Shown here: positions 38,297 through 48,217 of the stretch, piece after piece
How the letters are laid out: the number at the start of each line of letters is the position of its first letter
Position numbering within the stretch: the first letter of the stretch is position 1
Source: Hyphococcus sp.
Lineage (GTDB): Bacteria > Pseudomonadota > Alphaproteobacteria > Caulobacterales > Parvularculaceae
DNA length: 64,000 bases
Reading direction: 5' to 3'
Assembly: GCA_028289605.1 (NCBI GenBank)
Contig: JANQON010000017.1
Span: forward strand, 168,735-232,734
The notes under the pieces: model-generated
The model's database searches: none
Seen by the model: the letters and a program-made list of their open reading frames with translations, nothing else
What the model was told of the DNA's origin: nothing
Made by a program: the position numbers and the translations under genes

Positions 38297-38579
38297 ATGC
38301 AATCCTCGGCGATCCTCTTCAAGCGATGCTGCAGTGCGAAAAAGCTGTCATAACCGGACTTGGCCGTTGGTTCCAGCATGGCCCGGCAGTATACGGCGCC
38401 TCCGACAGGAGGAGCATAAGTTTCAACTAACGCGGGAATCTGGCCGACGCGAAAGCGCTGGAACCCGCGTCGGCGCTCAAATCGAGGTCTGACGGAATCG
38501 CGATTTGTAACGTGCGGCGTAACAACCGGCGGGGATGAGCGGGGGAGACGAGGCGACCCGACGTCGCCCCAACGCACCC

Positions 38580-41249
<2,670 letters not shown>

Positions 41250-41409
41250 GCACCATCTCCGTCAATGTAAACTTGTAGAAAATCCCGGCCCTTATGGCCT
41301 AATGAGGCCGCGTGCGCAATTCTTGAAGGCGCCATGTTCACGACATATTCAAATCTATGGTAACACCCCCTGATGAAGTGCGTTTGGTGATTCTCGGAGG
41401 TTTGTTTTG

Positions 41410-41913
41410 ATGGTCCGCAATGTAACGCTCGCAGCGATTTTTGCGCTCGCCGCGCCTGCCGCCGCCTTGGCGCAGACGCCGAAAGCAGTGGCCACCTATA
41501 AGGATTGGAGCGTCTTCGTTCGCGACACGGGCGGCGAGAAGATCTGTTTCGCCGCATCCGAGGCGAGCGACAAGTCTCCGAAATCGGTCAACCACGGCGA
41601 CGTCTTCTTTCTGGTCGCGACATGGGAGTCCGGCGCGGCTGCGGAACAGCCGAGCCTGATGACCGGCTACGAGATCGACCTCAAGCCGGAGCCGGTGGTG
41701 CGCATAGGCTCGGACAAATGGGATCTCTATTCTTCCGAGAACGAAGCCTTCATCGAATCAAAAGACGAAGAACAGCGCCTTCTGCGCGCCATGCGGCGCG
41801 GCGCCGATATGCGGGTGAGCGCCGTTTCCAAGCGCGGCACGGCGACAAGCTACGTGGTCTCTCTGCGCGGCGTGACGGCGGCGCTGGAGCGCGTGAAGAG
41901 GGAGTGCGGGTGA
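41410..41913 (+). CDS. Invasion-associated locus B (IalB) family exported protein
   Basis: 167 residues; signal peptide VRNVTLAAIFALAAPAAALA then QTPKAVATYKDWSVFVRDTG GEKICFAASE, the WxV..C pattern of IalB-like proteins, and later VSAVSKRGTATSYVVSLRGV. Two Cys (ICF and RECG) can form a disulfide. The family was first linked to host-cell invasion in Bartonella, but it is widespread in free-living alphaproteobacteria, where its periplasmic role is unclear. It is divergent from acnA. Confidence 0.82.
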   Translation: MVRNVTLAAIFALAAPAAALAQTPKAVATYKDWSVFVRDTGGEKICFAASEASDKSPKSVNHGDVFFLVATWESGAAAEQPSLMTGYEIDLKPEPVVRIGSDKWDLYSSENEAFIESKDEEQRLLRAMRRGADMRVSAVSKRGTATSYVVSLRGVTAALERVKRECG

Positions 41914-41950
41914 TCGTTGGTAGGCGTCGTCTGCTAAACGGTATTATTGT

Positions 41951-42069
41951 CCGCTCATTCCTGCGCCCGCGCGCGAAGGCGCGCTAACTGTATTTTGATC
42001 GTTTCGCGGTCGGGAGGGGGATCCATTGCTCGTAGTTCATGGATTCCCGCTTTCGCGGGAATGAGCGGG
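41951..42069. repeat. REP-like inverted pair between the ialB-like gene and gor
   Basis: CCGCTCATTC at 41951 and the hairpin ATTCCCGC-TTTC-GCGGGAAT at about 42042-42061, flanked by ATGG and GAGCGGG, face each other. The left arm is degenerate (CCTGCGCCCGCGCGCG). The elements match those at 63747-63826. They lie between convergent genes. Confidence 0.7.
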
Positions 42070-42145
42070 CAATGACTATTGTCGCTACAACGTAAGCTTT
42101 GATCGCGCCGCTTCGACGTCAAAGCAGCGACGACAAAATAAGCCT

Positions 42146-43519
42146 CTACATCGGCGGGACGTATTTCTCGCGCATTGTCACAAGCTCCTCCGCGATGGTC
42201 GGATGCAGCGCGACGGTCTCGTCGAAGTGTTTCTTGGTGCAACCGGCTTTGACCGCGATGGCGATGCATTGAATCATCTCCGGCGCGTCCGCGCCGACAA
42301 TATGGCACCCAAGCACCCGGTCGGTGTCGCCGTCGACAACGAGCTTCATCAAAACGCGCTCTTCCGACCCTGTGAGCATATTCTTCATGGCGCGGAAATT
42401 TGTTTTGTAGACGTCGACATTTTTGAACTTCTTGCGCGCTTCATGTTCGGCATAGCCGACTGTGCCCACGGGCGGCTGTGAAAACACCGCCTTCGGAATG
42501 AACGTATAGTCCATGCTGGTGGGATTGTTGTTGAACTCAGTCTCGGCGAAGGCCGCGCCTTCGCGAATGGCGACCGGGGTGAGGTTCACGCGGTCCGTAA
42601 CATCGCCCACCGCGAAGATATTGTCGACGCTCGAGCGCGAATACTCATCCACCGCGACGGCGCCGCGCTTGTCGAGTTCAACCCCAATCTCTTCAAGCCC
42701 CAGGCCGGCGGTCGAGGGCGTGCGGCCCACCGCCCAGAAAATGAGATCGGTGTCGAGTTGCGTACCGTTCGACAGGTGAACGCGCTTTTCGTCGCCGCCC
42801 AAGTGTTCGATTTTCTCGAAAACCGACTGCGTGATGATCCGGATTCCCTGGCGTTTCATTTCCGAATGGACCTGAACCGATATGTCGGTGTCAAAGTAGC
42901 GGAGAATGTCTTCGCCGCGATAGACAAGGCAAACATCGCAGCCAAGGCCGCGGAAGATGCAGGCGAATTCGATCGCGATATAACCGCCCCCGGCGACGAC
43001 CACATGGCGCGGCAATTTTTCCAGGTGAAAGGCTTCGTTCGACGTGATGCCGAGGTCGTGGCCCGGCACGGATTCGTCCGTCCACGGCGCGCCGCCGGTG
43101 GCGATCAGGATCTTCTCCGCCGTGACATCGCGGTTCTCGTCCACGAGATGCACCGTGTTACGGTCCTTCAGGATTGCCCGCGTCTGAAAAATCTCCGCAC
43201 CCGCGTTTTTAAGATTGCGGATATAAATCCCGTTCAGCCGGTCGATCTCATTGTCTTTGTTTTCGATGAGCTTGCGCCAGCTGAAGTCGATTTTATCGGC
43301 GGTCCAGCCATAGCCGCGTGCGTCCTGAAAGCTGTGGCCGTATTCGCTGGCGTAAACGAGGAACTTTTTCGGCACACAGCCGCGGATGACGCAGGTGCCG
43401 CCGACGCGGTATTCTTCTGCGACGCCGACGCGGGCGCCGTATTGCGCAGCGAGGCGAGAGGCGCGCACGCCCCCTGAGCCGGCGCCGATGGTGAAAAGAT
43501 CAAAGTCGAAGTCAGCCAT
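42146..43519 (-). CDS. gor: Glutathione-disulfide reductase
   Basis: NADPH-dependent flavoenzyme that keeps glutathione reduced. 457 residues: FAD motif FTIGAGSGGVRASRLAA, redox-active disulfide GGTCVIRGCVPKKFLVYASE, NADP motif VVAGGGYIAIEFACIFRGLG, and the dimer-interface catalytic His in ALHPTIAEELVTM. The VIRGCVPKK variant is that of Gor rather than lipoamide dehydrogenase. A hypothetical gene lies 15 bases upstream on the same strand. Confidence 0.95.
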   Translation of the reverse strand: MADFDFDLFTIGAGSGGVRASRLAAQYGARVGVAEEYRVGGTCVIRGCVPKKFLVYASEYGHSFQDARGYGWTADKIDFSWRKLIENKDNEIDRLNGIYIRNLKNAGAEIFQTRAILKDRNTVHLVDENRDVTAEKILIATGGAPWTDESVPGHDLGITSNEAFHLEKLPRHVVVAGGGYIAIEFACIFRGLGCDVCLVYRGEDILRYFDTDISVQVHSEMKRQGIRIITQSVFEKIEHLGGDEKRVHLSNGTQLDTDLIFWAVGRTPSTAGLGLEEIGVELDKRGAVAVDEYSRSSVDNIFAVGDVTDRVNLTPVAIREGAAFAETEFNNNPTSMDYTFIPKAVFSQPPVGTVGYAEHEARKKFKNVDVYKTNFRAMKNMLTGSEERVLMKLVVDGDTDRVLGCHIVGADAPEMIQCIAIAVKAGCTKKHFDETVALHPTIAEELVTMREKYVPPM

Positions 43520-43534
43520 GGGAAAGCCTTTTCT

Positions 43535-44044
43535 TTAAGGGAGAAAACCGATGCCGGTTTCAAACCGCTGATCGTTGAACGCCAGAACGCGCACCTGAAA
43601 CGTCTGCAGGAACTCCTGATAGATCGCCTCTAAAACCGGGTCGAGCTTGCCGGCGTAATCGAGGGGAACGTGAATGACCGGTTGTTGCGCGATGAACACG
43701 TCGAATGTGTCGCCGGTGATTTCTGCGGCGAGGGCGGTGCGGAGCCATAATGCGCCGGAATCTTCAAAGTTTTTGACCGTCAGCGCGATGCCGAACCGCA
43801 CCGGCTCCAATGCGATTACCTGACGATGCGCGTAGGAAAACGCTTTGTCGCCGTAATCTTGACGCGGATCAAATTCACCGATCGGAGGCACGGCCCTGAC
43901 GCATCCTTCGCCGCAACCGATATAGTCCGGAAACGCGGCGACAACCGCATCGGCGAGCCCCTTGCATCGCACAAGGTTTTCAAACGCGGCCGCGCCATAG
44001 GTCTTGATGGCGTCCTGCAGGGATTCAAATCGGGACTTGGTCAT
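43535..44044 (-). CDS. Conserved-looking hypothetical protein upstream of gor
   Basis: 169 residues, cytosolic in appearance, no signal peptide or TM helix. Notable stretches are AAFPDYIGCGEGCVRAVPPI (two close Cys) and FDPRQDYGDKAFSYAHRQ, and an alpha/beta-like C-terminus. It probably forms an operon with gor (15-base gap). I do not recognise the family; the gene context suggests a housekeeping or redox-linked role but nothing firmer. Confidence 0.65.
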   Translation of the reverse strand: MTKSRFESLQDAIKTYGAAAFENLVRCKGLADAVVAAFPDYIGCGEGCVRAVPPIGEFDPRQDYGDKAFSYAHRQVIALEPVRFGIALTVKNFEDSGALWLRTALAAEITGDTFDVFIAQQPVIHVPLDYAGKLDPVLEAIYQEFLQTFQVRVLAFNDQRFETGIGFLP

Positions 44045-44080
44045 GGATCCGCATCACATCGTTTCGGTTACATCTGCGGC

Positions 44081-44207
44081 GCGAAACCCCTGGATCGCTC
44101 CGTCCTTCGAGACGACCATTCCTTCATCCTGAGGAGCAAGCCGATAGGCTTGCGTCTCGAAGGACGAAGGAATGGTCCCTCAGGATGAAGCGATCCAGGG
44201 GTTTCGC
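44081..44207. repeat. Composite palindromic repeat between rpiA and the hypothetical gene
   Basis: The outer arms are a perfect 19-bp inverted repeat: GCGAAACCCCTGGATCGCT (44081-44099) and its complement (44189-44207). Inside are two copies, in opposite orientation, of the modules CCTTCGAGACG, ACCATTCCTTC and CATCCTGAGG, common in alphaproteobacterial intergenic repeats. Because the module order differs in the two halves, the insides pair in alternative ways rather than as one hairpin. Confidence 0.8.
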
Positions 44208-44293
44208 CCAGCACTCTGGACGCGACCGTAACGCCTAGACGGCGCCGCCGCAAAGGGCGCCGGGCGTTGCGGGCGATCACGCCTCCGAGATGT

Positions 44294-44992
44294 TCAGGGA
44301 GAAACCACCGACGTCGTCTCGCCGTCGCCGAAAATCGCAAGATCGGTCATGCCGCAAAAGAGGCCGCTCTCGATAACGCCGGGTATCCGCGCCAGGCGCG
44401 CCTCCAGGGCCGGCGGGTCGCCGACCGCGCCGCAGGCGCAGTCCACAATCATGTGCCCGCCGTCCGACCGAAACGGCGCCCCGTCATGGGCGCGCAAGGC
44501 GATATCGGCGTTCTCGATCCCCGATTGGCGCAGCGCGTCGCGGATTGCGCGCACCGTCAACGCCCAGCCGAAGGGTTCGATCTCCACCGGCAGGGGAAAC
44601 GCCCCGAGCCGGACGACCCGTTTCGACTTGTCAGCGATGACGATGAATTTTCTGGCCGCGCGCGCGACGATCTTTTCGCGCAACAAGGCGCCGCCGCCGC
44701 CTTTGATAAGGTTGAGGGCCGGGTCCGCTTCGTCAGCGCCATCGACCGCGAGATCGATGTCGGTCGTTTCGTCGGGGATGATGATTTCAACGCCGGCGGC
44801 TTCCGCCAGCGCCCGCGTTTCCTCCGAGGTCGGAACGCCGCGCAGGCGCCAACCGCCGGCGATCTTTTCGCGCAGCGCGTCGATGAAATAGCGCGCAGTG
44901 GAGCCTGTCCCGATGCCGAGCGTCATGCCGTTCTCAACATGTTCAGCGGCGGCGTATCCAGCGGATTTTTTTGATAGGTCGGCGTCTGCCAT
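44294..44992 (-). CDS. rpiA: Ribose-5-phosphate isomerase A
   Basis: Interconverts ribose-5-phosphate and ribulose-5-phosphate. 232 residues with LGIGTGSTARYFIDALREKI, DGADEADPALNLIKGGGGAL containing the catalytic Asp/Lys region, and EIEPFGWALTVRAI. It lies 21 bases downstream of glmU on the same strand. Confidence 0.95.
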   Translation of the reverse strand: MADADLSKKSAGYAAAEHVENGMTLGIGTGSTARYFIDALREKIAGGWRLRGVPTSEETRALAEAAGVEIIIPDETTDIDLAVDGADEADPALNLIKGGGGALLREKIVARAARKFIVIADKSKRVVRLGAFPLPVEIEPFGWALTVRAIRDALRQSGIENADIALRAHDGAPFRSDGGHMIVDCACGAVGDPPALEARLARIPGVIESGLFCGMTDLAIFGDGETTSVVSP

Positions 44993-45013
44993 AAGGTTTT
45001 GGTCTTCCCCGGT

Positions 45014-46360
45014 TTATGTGTCGTCGCCATGCGCCTTGCGAAAACGCGCGGCCCAACCCTTCAGCGCCGCCTGGCGGCCGCGGGCGACGGCGAGATCGTC
45101 AGGCTCTACGTCCTTGGTGATCACCGACCCGGAACCGACATAAGCGCCGTCGCCGATGGTCACCGGCGCCACCAGCGATGAATTCGAACCGATAAACGCC
45201 CGGGCGCCGATTGTCGTTTTGTGTTTGTCATAACCGTCGTAATTGCACGTGATTGTGCCGGCGCCGATATTAGCGCCGGCGCCGATTTCCGCATCGCCGA
45301 TATAGGTTAGGTGACTGACTTTCGCACCGGCGCCGATATCAGCTTTCTTGATCTCGACAAAGTTGCCGACCTTGGCGCCCGCCCGCAGGGTTGCGCCCGG
45401 GCGGAGCCGCGCAAACGGTCCGACGCCGGCGGCGCTTTCAACCGTCGCGCCTTCCAGGTGTGAAAATGCCTTGATCTCGACATTGTCGTCGACCCGAACG
45501 CCCTTGCCGAATACGACATGCTGGCCGACGACGACGTCGCGGCCGAGCAAGGTGTCGTAGGAGAAATATACCGTATCCGGATCAAGTAGTGTCGCGCCCT
45601 CCGTCATGGCGCGACGCCGGCGGCGTTTCTGGAATATGGCTTCGGCTTCGGCCAGTTCGATGCGGGAATTGACGCCGAGCACTTCGTCCACGTCGGCTTC
45701 GATGGCGACGCAGTCTCGCCCGGCGCTGCGCGCAATCGCCACCATGTCGGTGAGATAGTATTCGCCTTTGGCGTTGTTGTTGTCGATGTCGCCGATGTGG
45801 TTTTGCAGGAAGGCGGCATCGAACGCCATCACGCCGGAATTACAGAAACGAATGGCCAATTCTTCCTCGCTCGCGTCTTTGGCCTCGACGATGGCTTCAA
45901 GGGCGCCCGCCGCATCGGTTTTGAGTCGGCCATAGGCGCCGGGCGCCTCGGGCGTGAAACCAAGAACGGCGACAGCGGCGCCGTCTTTGATTTTCGTCGC
46001 CATCGCCGTCAACGTTTGCGGCGTGATGAGCGGCGTGTCGGCGTAGAGAACGAGTGCGGCGCCTTGAAAACCCTCAAGCGCCGGCAAGGCTTGTTTGACC
46101 GCATCGCCGGTGCCCCGGGGCGGCGCCTGTACGGCGACGGCGACATCTTTGCGGGCGTCTCGCGCATGATCGCCGACTTCAGGGCTGTGATCGCCGATGA
46201 CGACGGCGACGCGTTCAGGGGCCAGAGCCTCGGCGACGTCAATGACGTGCCCCAGCATCGACCGGCCGCCGATTTCATGCAGCACTTTCGTCAATGACGA
46301 TTTCATGCGGGTGCCGTGGCCGGCGGCGAGGATGACGGCCGCGATCGCTTGGGTGTTCAT
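45014..46360 (-). CDS. glmU: Bifunctional UDP-GlcNAc pyrophosphorylase / glucosamine-1-phosphate acetyltransferase
   Basis: Makes UDP-N-acetylglucosamine for peptidoglycan and LPS. 448 residues from the ATG at 46360, preceded by GGAGAAAGG; the frame continues further upstream but without similarity. N-terminal uridylyltransferase motif VILAAGHGTRMKSSLTKVLH, and a C-terminal left-handed beta-helix with hexapeptide repeats and CNYDGYDKHKTTIGARAFIG. It is divergent from gph with a 108-base gap. Confidence 0.96.
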   Translation of the reverse strand: MNTQAIAAVILAAGHGTRMKSSLTKVLHEIGGRSMLGHVIDVAEALAPERVAVVIGDHSPEVGDHARDARKDVAVAVQAPPRGTGDAVKQALPALEGFQGAALVLYADTPLITPQTLTAMATKIKDGAAVAVLGFTPEAPGAYGRLKTDAAGALEAIVEAKDASEEELAIRFCNSGVMAFDAAFLQNHIGDIDNNNAKGEYYLTDMVAIARSAGRDCVAIEADVDEVLGVNSRIELAEAEAIFQKRRRRRAMTEGATLLDPDTVYFSYDTLLGRDVVVGQHVVFGKGVRVDDNVEIKAFSHLEGATVESAAGVGPFARLRPGATLRAGAKVGNFVEIKKADIGAGAKVSHLTYIGDAEIGAGANIGAGTITCNYDGYDKHKTTIGARAFIGSNSSLVAPVTIGDGAYVGSGSVITKDVEPDDLAVARGRQAALKGWAARFRKAHGDDT

Positions 46361-46468
46361 AAAGCGCCTTTCTCCGCATTGTGCGGCGATGCGCAATACC
46401 ATATGCAACGCCGACAGCGCGAATACGGCGAATGGCGCGATTCGCAAACGGCCTTGCGGGAGAAAATC

Positions 46469-47152
46469 GTGTCTTCGGGACCGGCGAGCGAAAAACGGGC
46501 GGCGATCTTCGATCTTGACGGCACTTTCGTCGACACGGCGGAGGATCTGGCGGCGGCGATGAATCATGCGCTCGCGGACGCGGGGCTGGCGGCGGTCGAT
46601 CCAGGGGCCGTGCGCGGCCTGGTCGGGTCCGGCGCCCGGGCGATGCTGACGCGGGGATTTGCCATCGCCGCAGGGCGCGCGGCGTCCGAGGGCGAGCTCG
46701 ACGCTGGCATGGACGTCTTTCTCGATTATTACGGCGCCCATATCGCCGACCGGTCGCAACCTTTCGACGGCGCCGTTGCGTTCGTCGAGTCCCTGCGCGA
46801 GGCTGGCTGGGCGGCGGCGATCTGCACCAACAAACGGGAAAAACTGGCCAGGATGCTCTTGAGCGCCCTCGGCGTTGACGCTCTGTTCGATACGATTGTC
46901 GGCGCAGACACGACCTACGCCAAAAAGCCTGATCCTGCGCCGGTGAGGCTGTGTCTCGACAGCGTCGGCGCTGCTAGCGGGGTATTTTTCGGGGACAGCG
47001 ACACGGACATCCGCGCCGCGGAAGCGGCGGAGATGCCGTGCTACCTCGCCTCATTCGGATACGGGCCGCTTACCCTGAGGGGCCGGGCGACCCGCCTGTT
47101 TGACAGTTATGATGACGCGGCGCGCCTCTTCCGCGAGGAAGGCCTCGCCTAG
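46469..47152 (+). CDS. gph: Phosphoglycolate phosphatase (HAD family)
   Basis: 227 residues from the GTG at 46469, chosen for GGGAG just ahead and because the family begins here; the frame stays open upstream. HAD motifs: AAIFDLDGTFVDTAEDL (nucleophile DxD, with DGTF in place of the usual DGTL), ICTNKREKLARMLL (motif II), AKKPDPAPVR (motif III Lys) and GVFFGDSDTDIRAAEAA (motif IV). It removes phosphoglycolate, for example from DNA repair. Its stop overlaps the convergent small gene by 4 bases. Confidence 0.9.
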   Translation: MSSGPASEKRAAIFDLDGTFVDTAEDLAAAMNHALADAGLAAVDPGAVRGLVGSGARAMLTRGFAIAAGRAASEGELDAGMDVFLDYYGAHIADRSQPFDGAVAFVESLREAGWAAAICTNKREKLARMLLSALGVDALFDTIVGADTTYAKKPDPAPVRLCLDSVGAASGVFFGDSDTDIRAAEAAEMPCYLASFGYGPLTLRGRATRLFDSYDDAARLFREEGLA

Positions 47153-47349
47153 CCCGCTTCCATCGCCGCGGCCCGGGTCGGCATCCCATTAATCATGTCG
47201 CTGCGGAGATCCGTGCGCGCAGACCGCATGGTCGACACAAATCCCTCTTCTCGCATCTCGACGACGACGTCGAAGCCGCGTTTCCTCCAGAAGTCCTGTA
47301 TTTTCCCGGCCAAACGGTTCGCACCGTCTCGATCGCATAAGTCAGCCAT
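47149..47349 (-). CDS. Small conserved hypothetical protein of alphaproteobacteria
   Basis: 66 residues from the ATG at 47349, with GAGG six bases ahead. The sequence runs ANRLAGKIQDFWRKRGFDVV, then STMRSARTDLRSDMINGMPT. The pattern of RIxxFWxxRGxxV followed by RSDxxNGxP recurs in small alphaproteobacterial proteins as I remember them, with unknown function. It is probably cytosolic, one alpha/beta unit. It stands between gph and the XRE regulator. Confidence 0.65.
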   Translation of the reverse strand: MADLCDRDGANRLAGKIQDFWRKRGFDVVVEMREEGFVSTMRSARTDLRSDMINGMPTRAAAMEAG

Positions 47350-47519
47350 CAACAACCTCGTTCGATCGTTAACACCATTGTTCGACGCTAGAATATAAGG
47401 AAGTCTAATTTTTTCAAGCCGACGGTGAAAAAAAATATACGGAGCAGTTTACTGAATTGCCCGCGGTTGCTTGTTTTCTCTGCGAAATCTCGTTGCCATT
47501 AGAAAAGGGCGCGCTAGTC

Positions 47520-47536
47520 TATTAGAGAAACTAATA
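47520..47536. promoter_or_regulatory. Palindromic operator-like site before the XRE regulator
   Basis: TATTAG-AGAAA-CTAATA is a perfect 6-bp inverted repeat ending nine bases before the ATG at 47546, in AT-rich DNA. Its position suits autorepression by the downstream HTH protein, as with Cro/CI-type repressors. No other copy was noticed in the window. Confidence 0.45.
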
Positions 47537-47545
47537 TAAATTTGA

Positions 47546-48205
47546 ATGTCCGCCAGCACCGAAACCCATCAGTCCGGCTCGATCGGCGAGCGTATCCGCC
47601 GCGCCCGCAAGGACGCCGGATTGAGCCAGGTCGATCTCGCCCGGCGCATTGGGGTAAGCCAGCCGGCGATCGCCACGTGGGAAAGCGGCGTCCACGATCC
47701 GCGGCGGGTCGTTCTCGCCAAGCTCGCCGACGCCTTGTCGATATCTCTCGAATGGCTTGCGGCCGGCGCGCGGTCGTCGGCGGAAAGCGACAAACAGGCC
47801 GCCGCCGCCTATATCCGCCGGCCGATCCGCCACGTCCCCGTGATCAGTCTAGACGCTGCGGCTGCGTTCGCCGACGACGCGGGCGCCGACCCGCACGAGG
47901 CGGCGGAAGACTATATTTCCGTCACCGCCAGCGCCGGGAATCTTTTCGGCTTGTTTATCAACGATCCGGCCGTGGATCTTGAGTTCCCCCCGGGGTCTCT
48001 GGTGGTGATCGACTATGGCGACCGGGCGCCCGCAGAAGGTTCGTTTTGTCTTGCCGTGATCAACGGCGTCGCCGCCGTGCGCCGGTATTGCGGCGAACCG
48101 ATGCGCCTAGAGGCGTACGCGTCATCTTCCGACCATGCGGATCATCTGATCGACGGCGCGGCGTTGATCATCGGCTGCGTGCGCCTGTCAATTCGCTTTC
48201 ACTGA
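47546..48205 (+). CDS. XRE-family transcriptional regulator with degenerate S24 domain
   Basis: 219 residues. The N-terminal HTH (GERIRRARKDAGLSQVDLAR, RIGVSQPAIATWESG) is of the Cro/C1 type. The C-terminal half has the S24/LexA dimer fold (FPPGSLVVIDYGDRAPAEGS, VINGVAAVRRY), but the catalytic Ser-Met is replaced by INDPAV and the expected Lys by Arg in AAVRRY. It should therefore bind DNA without self-cleavage. The operator-like palindrome in its leader suggests autoregulation. It is convergent with the hybrid kinase. Confidence 0.82.
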   Translation: MSASTETHQSGSIGERIRRARKDAGLSQVDLARRIGVSQPAIATWESGVHDPRRVVLAKLADALSISLEWLAAGARSSAESDKQAAAAYIRRPIRHVPVISLDAAAAFADDAGADPHEAAEDYISVTASAGNLFGLFINDPAVDLEFPPGSLVVIDYGDRAPAEGSFCLAVINGVAAVRRYCGEPMRLEAYASSSDHADHLIDGAALIIGCVRLSIRFH

Positions 48206-48217
48206 CGGTGTCGACGT

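Noticed and set aside
46361..46759. N-terminal extension of the GlmU frame
   Set aside because: The family starts at the ATG at 46360, which has GGAGAAAGG ahead; the extension overlaps the divergent gph gene.
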